Positions 30,690 to 39,101 of a stretch of DNA of 64,000 bases are shown piece after piece. The notes beneath the pieces are model-generated. The model had not been told where the DNA came from, did not search any database, and worked only from the letters and a program-made list of their open reading frames with translations. The DNA is from Affinundibacterium macrobrachii (GTDB lineage: Bacteria; Pseudomonadota; Gammaproteobacteria; Burkholderiales; Burkholderiaceae_D): contig NZ_BMYT01000006.1 in the NCBI RefSeq assembly GCF_014652415.1, forward strand, positions 124,447-188,446. The letters are read 5' to 3'. Numbering within the stretch: position 1 is the stretch's first letter; each line of letters opens with the position of its first letter. Both the position numbers and the translations under genes were made by a program.

Positions 30690-32531
30690 ATGCGTCGCGA
30701 CTCTCGTCCTTCTTCTCCTGCTAGTCCTAATGCCGTTCGCGGTGATTGGTCCACTGTAAAGACCTTATTGCCTTATTTATGGGCATACAAATGGCGTGTG
30801 TTATTAGCGCTGAGTTTTTTGGTTGGAGCTAAGTTAGCCAATGTCGGCGTGCCTTTAGTTCTAAAAGAATTGGTTGATCGCTTAACGGCAAATCCTAGTA
30901 GCCCAGTGAGCTTAATGGTATTGCCGGTGAGCGTGTTAATCGCTTATGGCGTGTTGCGTTTATCTACCACCTTATTTACAGAATTACGTGAATTTGTATT
31001 TGCCAAGGTAACGCAAAGAGCAGTGCGCACCATCGCTTTGAAGGTGTTTAGGCATTTGCATGCCTTGTCTTTACGTTTTCATTTAAATCGACAAACCGGC
31101 GGAATGACGCGCGACATCGAGCGTGGTACGCGGGCGATTTCTTCTTTGGTGTCATTTGCTTTATTTAGCATTGTGCCGACTTTATTAGAAATTGGTTTGG
31201 TATTGACTTACTTATTTCTGCAATACGATAAATGGTTTGCGATTATCACAATCGCTGCCTTGATTATTTACATCGTGTTCACGATTGCGGTCACTGAGTG
31301 GCGCACGAATTTCCGTCGCACTATGAATGATCTCGATTCAAAAGCCAGCACCAAAGCAATTGATTCACTACTCAATTATGAGACCGTGAAATATTTTGTC
31401 AACGAAGAATACGAAGCACAGCGCTACGATCAAGGTTTGCAGAGTTACGAAAAAGCCGCAGTCAAATCGCAAACAACTTTGTCGATGTTAAATGCGGGCC
31501 AATCTTTGATTATCGCCACCGCAGTCACTTTAATTTTATGGCGTGCCGCGCAAGGTGTGATCGACCAAACGATGACGCTTGGCGACTTAGTATTGGTCAA
31601 TGCTTTTATGATTCAGTTGTATATCCCCTTGAACTTTTTGGGAGTCTTATATCGCGAGATCAAACAAAGCTTGGCGGATATGGAAAAGCTATTTAGCTTG
31701 CTCGATCAAAACAAAGAAATTGCCGATAAGCCAGCAGCACCAGTATTGCAATTGGCTGGCAATGCATCGCCAGAAGTGGAATTTAAGCGCGTGAATTTTA
31801 GTTACGAAGAGAAGCGTCAAATTCTATTTGATCTTGATTTCACGATCGCTGCTGGAACCACGACAGCTGTGGTCGGGCACAGTGGTTCAGGCAAGTCAAC
31901 GCTGTCGCGTTTGCTGTTTCGCTTCTACGATATTCAATCTGGCAGCATTCATATTGGCGGTCAAAACATTATGGATGTGACGCAGCATTCTTTGCGCCAA
32001 GCAATTGGCATCGTGCCGCAAGATACTGTCTTATTCAATGACACCATCGGTTACAACATCGCTTATGGCAAACCCGGCGCAACGAAAGAAGAAGTGATTG
32101 CAGTTGCTAAGGCTGCGTATATTCATGATTTTATCGAGAGCCTGCCAGATGGCTACGAAACCATGGTCGGTGAGCGTGGCTTAAAATTGTCTGGCGGTGA
32201 AAAACAACGTGTCGCGATTGCGCGTACTTTACTCAAGAATCCGGTGGTAATGATTTTTGACGAAGCGACTTCGGCACTTGATTCAAAATCGGAACAAATG
32301 ATACAAGCGCAATTAAAGCAAATTGCCAAGAGCCGCACCAGCTTAGTCATCGCGCATCGCCTATCGACAATCGTCGATGCACAGCAAATTTTAGTGATGG
32401 ACAAAGGGCGCATTATTGAACGTGGTACGCATACAGAATTGATGGCACTCGCAGGTGCGTATGCGCAAATGTGGGAGCGACAACAGCATAGTTATGATAC
32501 GGCTAGCAATGCAATTGAAGCTGAATCTTAA
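30690..32531 (+). CDS. Atm1-type ABC exporter (fused TMD-NBD)
   Basis: A 613-residue half transporter. Six transmembrane helices lie in residues about 35-325, including the family signature HLHALSLRFHLNRQTGGM and the intracellular DSLLNYETVKYFVNEEYE that marks the Atm1/HMT1 branch. The ATPase domain has Walker A GHSGSGKS (about 392), signature LSGGEKQR and Walker B MIFDEATSALD. It works as a homodimer in the inner membrane; relatives export glutathione-linked metal or sulfur species. No partner is adjacent. Confidence 0.93.
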   Translation: MRRDSRPSSPASPNAVRGDWSTVKTLLPYLWAYKWRVLLALSFLVGAKLANVGVPLVLKELVDRLTANPSSPVSLMVLPVSVLIAYGVLRLSTTLFTELREFVFAKVTQRAVRTIALKVFRHLHALSLRFHLNRQTGGMTRDIERGTRAISSLVSFALFSIVPTLLEIGLVLTYLFLQYDKWFAIITIAALIIYIVFTIAVTEWRTNFRRTMNDLDSKASTKAIDSLLNYETVKYFVNEEYEAQRYDQGLQSYEKAAVKSQTTLSMLNAGQSLIIATAVTLILWRAAQGVIDQTMTLGDLVLVNAFMIQLYIPLNFLGVLYREIKQSLADMEKLFSLLDQNKEIADKPAAPVLQLAGNASPEVEFKRVNFSYEEKRQILFDLDFTIAAGTTTAVVGHSGSGKSTLSRLLFRFYDIQSGSIHIGGQNIMDVTQHSLRQAIGIVPQDTVLFNDTIGYNIAYGKPGATKEEVIAVAKAAYIHDFIESLPDGYETMVGERGLKLSGGEKQRVAIARTLLKNPVVMIFDEATSALDSKSEQMIQAQLKQIAKSRTSLVIAHRLSTIVDAQQILVMDKGRIIERGTHTELMALAGAYAQMWERQQHSYDTASNAIEAES

Positions 32532-32662
32532 TTTTATGCGATCGAATTTTGCAGGCTGTTCACAATAGATTCACGATTTGTGGAGCGCACTTCAGTGTGT
32601 TTTGTGTTGTCAGTGTCAATGTTTGAGTCTAACTTTTAATATTATTTATCTCAAAATAATCT

Positions 32663-33622
32663 ATGGAAACCAAATGGCTAGAAGATTTCGTCTCCTTGGC
32701 GGAAACCAATAGTTTTAGTCGTTCTGCCGAATTGCGGCACGTAACGCAGCCTGCGTTTTCGCGACGCATACAATCCTTAGAAGCCTGGTTAGGCGCTGAT
32801 TTGATTGATCGAACTTCTTACCCAACGCGCTTAACAAATGCGGGTGAAATATTCTTTGAACAAGCGATTGCAATGCTGGGGCAAATCAACAATGCACGCG
32901 CCTTATTGCGCGGCAAGCGCACTTCGATTCAGACTACCGTCGACTTTGCAGTGCCGCATACTTTGTCCTTAACCTTTGTACCGAAATGGCTGAGTGAATT
33001 GCATAGCAATTTTGGCGAGATCAATAGCCGATTGTTAGCTTTGAACGTACATGATGCGGTGATGAGTTTGGTAGAAGGTGGTTGTGATCTTATGCTTTGC
33101 TATCACCATCCACAACAGCCCTTGCTGTTAGATCCTGCACAATACGATATGATCAGCATGGGAACTGAAACCTTACGTGCTTACGCGCGCTGTGATAAAG
33201 CAGGTCAGCCAGATTTCATTTTGCCTGGCACTATTGAAGAACCCTTACCGTTTTTGGCATACGCTAATAACGCGTATCTTGGACGCATGGTGGATTTGAT
33301 TCTGACGCAAACCAAGCAAGCACTGCATCTCGACAAATGCTACGAGACCGACATGGCAGAAGGTCTCAAAATGATGGCGCTTGAAGGTCGAGGCATTGCG
33401 TTTCTTCCAGAATCTGCGGTAACACGTGAGCTAAAGCAAAAGCAGTTAGCACGCGCGGATGGTGGTGCAGATGCATGGGAAGTACGTATGGAAATCCGCT
33501 TGTACCGTGAGCGTCCATCAGAACAAAAGCCCGGTAAGCCAGTCGTCGCTAAATTATGGGATTATTTGACGCAAATGAGTGCGTTAGCGAGCAAATCAAA
33601 GACAGTACGCTCACAACGTTAG
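32663..33622 (+). CDS. LysR-family regulator
   Basis: A 319-residue LysR protein. The helix-turn-helix is SFSRSAELRHVTQPAFSRRIQSLE (about 17-40) and the effector domain runs from about 95 to 300. Its short N-terminus (METKWLEDFVSLAETNSFSRSAEL) is the HdfR/YjiE-like form, a branch that includes hypochlorite-response regulators, but the assignment is weak. It is followed immediately by a 15-bp tandem repeat and then rnk. Confidence 0.88.
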   Translation: METKWLEDFVSLAETNSFSRSAELRHVTQPAFSRRIQSLEAWLGADLIDRTSYPTRLTNAGEIFFEQAIAMLGQINNARALLRGKRTSIQTTVDFAVPHTLSLTFVPKWLSELHSNFGEINSRLLALNVHDAVMSLVEGGCDLMLCYHHPQQPLLLDPAQYDMISMGTETLRAYARCDKAGQPDFILPGTIEEPLPFLAYANNAYLGRMVDLILTQTKQALHLDKCYETDMAEGLKMMALEGRGIAFLPESAVTRELKQKQLARADGGADAWEVRMEIRLYRERPSEQKPGKPVVAKLWDYLTQMSALASKSKTVRSQR

Positions 33623-33683
33623 ATCGTGCCACGTTAGATTGTGCAATGTTAGATTGTTTATGCAGTCGATGTTAGACTAAGCC
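33616..33683. repeat. 15-bp tandem repeat between LysR and rnk
   Basis: Three perfectly phased units beginning at the LysR stop: ACGTTAGATCGTGCC, ACGTTAGATTGTGCA, ATGTTAGATTGTTTA (33616-33660), and a fourth copy, ATGTTAGACTAAGCC, after an 8-base offset. The repeat overlaps the TAG stop codon. Confidence 0.85.
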
Positions 33684-33716
33684 AAATCAAATTTGAATGT
33701 AGTAAAGGAGAAAAGT

Positions 33717-34139
33717 ATGACCCCGCAAACGCTGAGTAGACCTAAGATTGTTGTTTCCACATTAGATGCGGAGCGCATCGAGCAATTGCTGGATGGTCTT
33801 CCACACAATGCAGCAATTAAAGACGAATTAGAAGCAGAGTTGCTGCGTGCCGATGTCGTTGAACCGACCGAGATTCCAGCCAATGTGGTGACGATGAACT
33901 CCACCGTCAGATTTAAAGTCGCATCTTCACCGGAAGAATTCGAATTAACTTTGGTATACCCAAAAGATCTCGACGCCAGCGGCAAGAAAATTTCAATCCT
34001 TGCCCCAATCGGCAGCGCCTTACTCGGTTTAACACAAGGTGACCAAATCCAATGGCCAACACCAGACGGCGGCGTGCAACAGGTAACGATACAAGAAATC
34101 ACCTATCAGCCAGAACGAAATGGTGAGTATCACCGCTAG
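33717..34139 (+). CDS. rnk: Nucleoside diphosphate kinase regulator Rnk
   Basis: A 140-residue GreA/GreB-related protein that binds RNA polymerase secondary channel. It has the N-terminal helical pair (AERIEQLLDGLPHNAAIKDELEAEL) and the C-terminal FKBP-like GreA domain (VTMNSTVRFKVASSPEEFELTLVYPKD, ILAPIGSALLGLTQGD). AAAGGAG precedes the ATG at 33717, so I reject an earlier start eight codons upstream. It marks the right edge of the ordinary chromosomal region. Confidence 0.93.
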   Translation: MTPQTLSRPKIVVSTLDAERIEQLLDGLPHNAAIKDELEAELLRADVVEPTEIPANVVTMNSTVRFKVASSPEEFELTLVYPKDLDASGKKISILAPIGSALLGLTQGDQIQWPTPDGGVQQVTIQEITYQPERNGEYHR

Positions 34140-34216
34140 CCAGAGATTAATTCTTACCTGAGTTAATAAGGCGACCGCTCTCAGTTTGCCCACACAATCA
34201 GGCCGGCAAAGTTTTT

Positions 34217-35086
34217 TTAAAGCATAGCCTGTTGTGTTTGAATCTCTTTGAGAGTTCGACCCGCTGAATCTTTCCACTCGATCCGTCCATTGGCGCTGCG
34301 TCCTAATACGATGGCCGCTGCTGTCGATGGGCTGCTGAAACTGTAGTCTTGTGTGAACACGTAGTCTTCGCCAGCTTTATTCAGTACACCGTTTGACATT
34401 AAATCTTCGCGTAGATCCAAGATGCCGCGCATTTGATCGCGCATTGATGGTGTGATTGAGCCGCTTGCTTGTGAATTTGTTTTGACGATGAAGCCTTGAT
34501 TGGATTCGTAGCCTTCTGCCTTAAGACCTTTTCCAGAGCAAAAGAGCTTCGTCAATTTTTGCGACTCCGTCGTGTTTGTGCGAGCTATCTCGAAGGCGCT
34601 GATGCCGAGTACTGGCAGCATACTCAACATATGATCTAGAAACACCATCATGTCTGCACGATCAGCCTCGGAGAGTGTGGGTTCGTTCTCTGCTTTGATG
34701 TTTTCCAAACGAATGCGTTTGGCGTCTTTGGCGCGTTGAATTAATTGTGCTTCCAAAAATTGCACATGTGCTTTGTTGAGATGACCCGGTCCAGCGACGA
34801 AAAATACTGCACGTGTCCAGAAATCTTTATTGCTGTAATGGCTTTCTAAACGAGGTTTTACTGGATCACCTTCTCCGATGTACATCATCTCACCATCAGC
34901 ATCCGGTCTTGGTCCCATCAAGATGTAAATGCCGGTCTGTGCGAACTCATCTCTCTGTTTGATGGACGGTAACAGGCCTCTTGGAAAGACGAGTGCTTTG
35001 CCTATCCAGTTGCTACGTTCAACGATGCGAAGGCCGTCTGGGTCGCCTGTGGATACGAATATTTTTAGGGAAAATGGTGGGGACAT
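34217..35086 (-). CDS. GIY-YIG nuclease family protein with DUF4357 C-terminus
   Basis: A 289-residue protein. A GIY-YIG-like fold is at about 50-140 (TGIYILMG then MYIGEGDPVKPRLESHY, a nuclease motif) and the C-terminal 60 residues (STAAAIVLGRSANGRIEWKDSAGRTLKEI) match DUF4357. Proteins of this build are frequent in defence islands beside restriction or toxin systems; whether they cut DNA is unknown. AGGA lies 9 bases before the ATG. It is 91 bp downstream of komC on the same strand, perhaps co-transcribed. Confidence 0.78.
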   Translation of the reverse strand: MSPPFSLKIFVSTGDPDGLRIVERSNWIGKALVFPRGLLPSIKQRDEFAQTGIYILMGPRPDADGEMMYIGEGDPVKPRLESHYSNKDFWTRAVFFVAGPGHLNKAHVQFLEAQLIQRAKDAKRIRLENIKAENEPTLSEADRADMMVFLDHMLSMLPVLGISAFEIARTNTTESQKLTKLFCSGKGLKAEGYESNQGFIVKTNSQASGSITPSMRDQMRGILDLREDLMSNGVLNKAGEDYVFTQDYSFSSPSTAAAIVLGRSANGRIEWKDSAGRTLKEIQTQQAML

Positions 35087-35176
35087 AAATGAATTCCTCT
35101 ACCGCTTTGATTTAGAAAAGTTGTTATTTTTAATGGAAAAGGAGATCGACCATGTCGCTATCTATTCAAGGCTCAG

Positions 35177-35965
35177 TTAAACGAAATTTTTTAGGAAATC
35201 CGCAAGTGCCTCTCCTGGATCATCAATTTCAGAGGACAGCATATTGATACCCCACTGATCAAGAATCGCTTCTTGGATGGGATTTGGATTTGGTGAAAAA
35301 ATATATGATCTCGGCTGGGTGCCACCGCTATCATTTGTCTTCCAGAGTTTTGACAGTTTATAGAACAGGAGTCTTATGTTGATGTCTGTCAAGCTATAAC
35401 CAATAAATAAGACGGACTTCCCAAGGACATCTGATCTAAGTTTTATGTCTAGTGGTGTTTCAAACCCCAATCTTTCAAAATAACTTGTCTCATCGAGAAC
35501 AATGGATTTATCGTCGTCGAAGTCACCATGAAATTTTACAATTTGTGTGCCTTTTCCACTAATGCTCGTTAAGTCAGCGACAGATACAATTTTTTTATAT
35601 GGCTTCTTGTAGTGATCAAACGCTAGTTCAACCCAGCGATCATAATTTGTCGTGTAAATAATGGGAAATTTTGAATTTGCAATATGTTCGTGAACTTTGG
35701 ATGTCTCCACTTTAATGTCGGGAGAATGCCAGGTTCTATCCATCCAGCTTCGAAGTTTTCCTAAGCTTCCTTTTTTCACTCGATAGTATTCAGCCAACGC
35801 CAAGTCAGTCCCTAGTGTTTTATAAATTTCAGGATCGTATTCGAGTTCAGTCGCGATTTTTTCGATTAGTTGCTTCCAAGATGGCAGACCTAAATTCATC
35901 GACACACCAGCGCCAATGAAAAGAATAACGTTACCTTGCTTGTATGATGAAATGAGTTGCTCCAT
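35177..35965 (-). CDS. komC: SIR2-family effector of a Kongming-type defence system (KomC)
   Basis: A 262-residue SIR2-fold protein, probably an NADase that kills or stalls the infected cell. The NAD-binding GAGVS is near residue 19, TTNYD is near 104, the catalytic-His motif KFHGDFDD is near 145, and FIGYSLTD near 186. It lacks the zinc-ribbon of true sirtuins, as in defence SIR2 proteins. Its start overlaps the komB stop (TAATG), so it is coupled to the HAM1 gene. Order komA-komB-komC matches Kongming, where KomB and KomC form the sensor-effector complex. Confidence 0.85.
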   Translation of the reverse strand: MEQLISSYKQGNVILFIGAGVSMNLGLPSWKQLIEKIATELEYDPEIYKTLGTDLALAEYYRVKKGSLGKLRSWMDRTWHSPDIKVETSKVHEHIANSKFPIIYTTNYDRWVELAFDHYKKPYKKIVSVADLTSISGKGTQIVKFHGDFDDDKSIVLDETSYFERLGFETPLDIKLRSDVLGKSVLFIGYSLTDINIRLLFYKLSKLWKTNDSGGTQPRSYIFSPNPNPIQEAILDQWGINMLSSEIDDPGEALADFLKNFV

Positions 35966-36522
35966 TACTCGTCTACCTTCTTAAGAAATTCTTTAAATTT
36001 GTCGAAAGCTATTTTTCGCATCGAAATTTCATTCTTTCGAATTGTCCCCATTTCTGCAAAGCTTTCGGATTCACCTTCTGGAATGAAAACACAGTCCCAT
36101 TGAAATTTCTGCTGACCTTTTGGCGAGCTTGGTATCGTGCCTCTAATACTGCCCTCGAATAAGTGAATTTTTTTTGAGTCGCAGTAGCCAATGACTGTTT
36201 TTGCGACTAGCGTTGTATTCGGTCCTTGTCCGAAGAGTTCAGTAAATCTTACGGCTTCCAATTTATCCCAAAATATTTGCGTAAGCCCCCCAGGAAATTC
36301 GTTTAAACTCTCGATGTAAAGACCGGTATGTTCGACGAAAACGGGTTTTCCGGTTATGTGAAAAGCTTTGAGTAGTTTGTCCCTGACGAGTTTGTCAACA
36401 TCTTCTGTTTGAATTTCATCGATGGATTTTGGAACCGGAATTACTTCAATATTTGAGTCCGCAAGAATAGCTTTTACCTCATCTATCTTATGGGGGTTTT
36501 TTGAGATGAATCGTAGTTTCAC
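35965..36522 (-). CDS. komB: HAM1/ITPase-like sensor of a Kongming-type defence system (KomB)
   Basis: A 185-residue HAM1-family (RdgB/ITPase) protein. The fold signature is present: [28 protein letters not shown] and [10 protein letters not shown]. Two catalytic-site residues differ from active enzymes: the Asp of the ED-T-G-L motif (Asp69 in E. coli RdgB) is His here (VEHTGL), and the SHR motif is SMR. That fits a protein that binds an inosine nucleotide as a signal rather than hydrolysing it. GTG start at 36522 overlaps the komA stop (GTGA). In Kongming, KomB senses dITP. Confidence 0.85.
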   Translation of the reverse strand: MKLRFISKNPHKIDEVKAILADSNIEVIPVPKSIDEIQTEDVDKLVRDKLLKAFHITGKPVFVEHTGLYIESLNEFPGGLTQIFWDKLEAVRFTELFGQGPNTTLVAKTVIGYCDSKKIHLFEGSIRGTIPSSPKGQQKFQWDCVFIPEGESESFAEMGTIRKNEISMRKIAFDKFKEFLKKVDE

Positions 36523-37502
36523 GTTAGTCCTTTAATAAAGCTGTATTTCTTTTGTTTTTCAAACATATTTTGAAGATGTTCTAAATTTTCTGTTTCATTG
36601 TAGAAGCACAAGTAATCATCACTCAGTCCTGATGCGTGAATTGATGGGTTGTCGGAGCAAATGACAAAAGGTACGCCCAATTTGATGAATTCGACGACAG
36701 GGTGTTTCTCATTTTCTTCGATCGCACCAGTTCGACGATTGCTGATTGGACATACTTCAACGCAAATATCATTTTTTTGTAACAATTCCATGACTGCAGC
36801 GGATTTATATGCGGCCGTGCCATGCCCAATACGGTCGGCTTTGAACCTAACAATTGCATCCAAAATATTACCGGCATTTCCAGTTTCTCCCGCGTGGATA
36901 GTAATGTTTAACCCAAAATCATTTTTTGCTTTTTCGAAGAGATACCCTAGTTCCAAAGGTGAAGTTGTATCCTCGTATCCTGCAAGATCGATTCCGACTA
37001 CAAAATCAGGGCGATCCAAGTTCTTGAAAGCCTCAAGTAGCGCGCTCAGATGTGTACAAGCAAAATTACCTCTAGACACGGTAAGGATGAGCCCAGCTTT
37101 AATTTTGTATTTGGACGAAGCATTTTTTATTTCGTCAATCAACCAAGATAGGGCGGTTTCGACGTCGACATTATTGAGTTTAGACAGATAAAGAACACTG
37201 CTACGCAATTCGACGAACTGTATGTTTTGTTCCTTCAAATTGCTAAATGCGTTATCAACGATCATGGCTAAATTAGCTCGACTCTTTGGAATTAGTCTAA
37301 GCACTTCCCATGGTTTCAGATATGTCTCCAAATTTCTTGCAGGCGTTAATATTACGAGGTCCTGGTTCAAGTCGAATCCAGGTGGTATTGATGTGTATTC
37401 TTGATGCAGTAGCTTTCTTACTATGTCTGTACTCACAAGGCCATTTAAATGAACATGTAATTCACCTTTTGGATAGTGTTTAAACAAATTTTGCGTTTTC
37501 AT
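36519..37502 (-). CDS. komA: Adenosine deaminase of a Kongming-type defence system (KomA)
   Basis: A 327-residue adenosine deaminase-fold protein that would turn dAMP or a related nucleotide into its inosine form, the signal precursor in Kongming. Metal ligands: HVHL near residue 17, HAGE near 195, VGIDLAGYE, and DRIGHGTAA. In the Asp-Asp-Pro motif the second Asp is Asn (CSDNPSIHA near 281), so purine contact may be changed. I use the ATG at 37502; it has no good ribosome-binding site, and a TTG 15 codons earlier is an alternative. Three genes overlap by a few bases each, a tight operon. Confidence 0.85.
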   Translation of the reverse strand: MKTQNLFKHYPKGELHVHLNGLVSTDIVRKLLHQEYTSIPPGFDLNQDLVILTPARNLETYLKPWEVLRLIPKSRANLAMIVDNAFSNLKEQNIQFVELRSSVLYLSKLNNVDVETALSWLIDEIKNASSKYKIKAGLILTVSRGNFACTHLSALLEAFKNLDRPDFVVGIDLAGYEDTTSPLELGYLFEKAKNDFGLNITIHAGETGNAGNILDAIVRFKADRIGHGTAAYKSAAVMELLQKNDICVEVCPISNRRTGAIEENEKHPVVEFIKLGVPFVICSDNPSIHASGLSDDYLCFYNETENLEHLQNMFEKQKKYSFIKGLT

Positions 37503-37617
37503 TAATTTATGATTAAACCGTATGCTTTGAACTGAAAATGAAGTCAATCCAGTAACGCCTTACTTTGACAACTGATGTGCCAGTAAAACTCGCTTGTTTT
37601 TGAAGAAATTGAAGTTC

Positions 37618-38079
37618 TTATTCACCAATAATTTCTCTCATCCGAAAACGTGCTAAAGCAAGCGTTGCTGTCGCTGTCGCGGATGAAAGAATGCCAGCCA
37701 CCAAGATTGCTATTGCCAGTTGTGGCTTGGAATCGGTGCTAACCATGAAAAAGGCGATAAATGCTAGGAGAGATCCCATTACACACCAAAGAAAAATTGC
37801 TAAAACTCTCGCCTTTATCATTGGGTAATCGGGCCATTCTAGAATGATTTTTTTTGCGCCGGTTGGTGCTAACAAATCCAACCCTTCTTTGTAGCAAAAG
37901 CCAAGTAGCCCCAATGGGATCATTGCGGCGCCAAGCCCAAAACCGATGCTTTCTTTTATCGGTTTCACAAAGACATCAGCTAATGACGGTTGAAAAGTGT
38001 AAATAAGAAAAGGAAGACAACCAATCAGCAATTCTGGCGAAATAATTGTCAGTCTCAAGATGTCCTTAAATTGTTTCAT
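37618..38079 (-). CDS. Four-helix membrane protein, partner of the upstream unknown gene
   Basis: I do not recognise this 153-residue protein. It has four hydrophobic segments, about residues 10-29, 45-65, 90-113 and 119-143, with a charged loop between helices 2 and 3 (GAKKIILEWPDYPMIKAR). Its ATG overlaps the stop of the 300-residue gene upstream (ATGA), so the two are translationally coupled. In defence islands a soluble protein coupled to a small membrane protein often forms a sensor plus membrane-disrupting effector; that is only an inference here. Confidence 0.72.
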   Translation of the reverse strand: MKQFKDILRLTIISPELLIGCLPFLIYTFQPSLADVFVKPIKESIGFGLGAAMIPLGLLGFCYKEGLDLLAPTGAKKIILEWPDYPMIKARVLAIFLWCVMGSLLAFIAFFMVSTDSKPQLAIAILVAGILSSATATATLALARFRMREIIGE

Positions 38080-38978
38080 GGATGTTCTAGGCCTCGTTCT
38101 TCAGTGTGTCTTCTAAACACATCGACTGCATGCTGGTAGAGTAATTTCGGGTTTGGCTCACCCTCAAACATGAAGCTCTTTTGGTTTTCACTTGTGCGGA
38201 TAACGACATCGCGTGCTTCTTCTATACCCTTGATGCGTGCGTGGCCGTAGCCGTCGGCCGCCATGAGTAAAGCCGCATCACCGACCCCGTCGAGTAAAGG
38301 TTCCATAAGCTCGACCATGTTCTTTGATGTGTTATCGTCGAGAACCGCAACGGCGATACTTTTCAAATTGGTTTCGATTCCACTCGGTGCGGTTTCCTTG
38401 AACGATGCTTCTACTAATTTACGTTTTAGTAGGTACTCAGAAAGCGATTTCCAACAAGGGCCAAATAGAGGATTTGGAGGTTTCACCGTTGCATTGAGCT
38501 CGGTAATTTTGTCGAGTTTTGAGAGTCTAGCTACAAACGTTCTTAGATCGACGATTGGTTCAATATCGCAGCCTACAAAAAATTTCTGATGACGCATTTC
38601 GACCAGTTCTTTGAATACTTTCTCAAATTGCTCACTAGGAAAAACACCCCAGATATGTCGATAGGTAATTCCGCTAAAGCCAGGAATATAAACGAAGGCA
38701 CTCGCGGCATCTATTCGATTTAAAACTGGCGTTTCTGCGGATGTATGTTGTGCCTCTTGGACAACCTCTACTGCTCCGAGTTGCTTGTACTTAGCAATTT
38801 TTGCGAAGTAACCAATTTCTTGACCAGGGCCATCAAATTTTTCAAAATCAATGAAGCTGTATTTGGTACCTCGATATTCAATAATGATGGGATTCTGCAT
38901 TGCCTCCACAATTTTCTTGGAAGTCATCTCGCCTCGTTTTAAGACTCGGCCCAAGTAATAACGTGTTAGTTTTCCCAT
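38076..38978 (-). CDS. Unrecognised 300-residue protein of the defence island
   Basis: I cannot assign a family. It is a soluble, mixed alpha/beta protein. Residues 1-25 are basic (LTRYYLGRVLKRGEM), the middle has FVYIPGFSGITYRHIWGVFPSEQF and the segment near 150-165 reads DLRTFVARLSKLDKITELNATV. The C-terminal part carries ALLMAADGYGHARIKG near 235-250. The general build, with ELNATVKPP and later GYGHA, faintly recalls abortive-infection DUF proteins, but I would not name one. AGGA lies 9 bases before the ATG. It is coupled to the four-helix gene, and lies between Kom and type I RM genes. Confidence 0.75.
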   Translation of the reverse strand: MGKLTRYYLGRVLKRGEMTSKKIVEAMQNPIIIEYRGTKYSFIDFEKFDGPGQEIGYFAKIAKYKQLGAVEVVQEAQHTSAETPVLNRIDAASAFVYIPGFSGITYRHIWGVFPSEQFEKVFKELVEMRHQKFFVGCDIEPIVDLRTFVARLSKLDKITELNATVKPPNPLFGPCWKSLSEYLLKRKLVEASFKETAPSGIETNLKSIAVAVLDDNTSKNMVELMEPLLDGVGDAALLMAADGYGHARIKGIEEARDVVIRTSENQKSFMFEGEPNPKLLYQHAVDVFRRHTEERGLEHP

Positions 38979-39101
38979 CTTTTACTTTCCTTACTTTTGA
39001 AGTGTAATCGCAAAATTAAAGAACAAATTGTTTAGCTAGCTTGCATTTCTAATTAGGCTTAGTTTCTGAATTGATAGGGACTTGCTCGACCAGTTTGAGA
39101 G

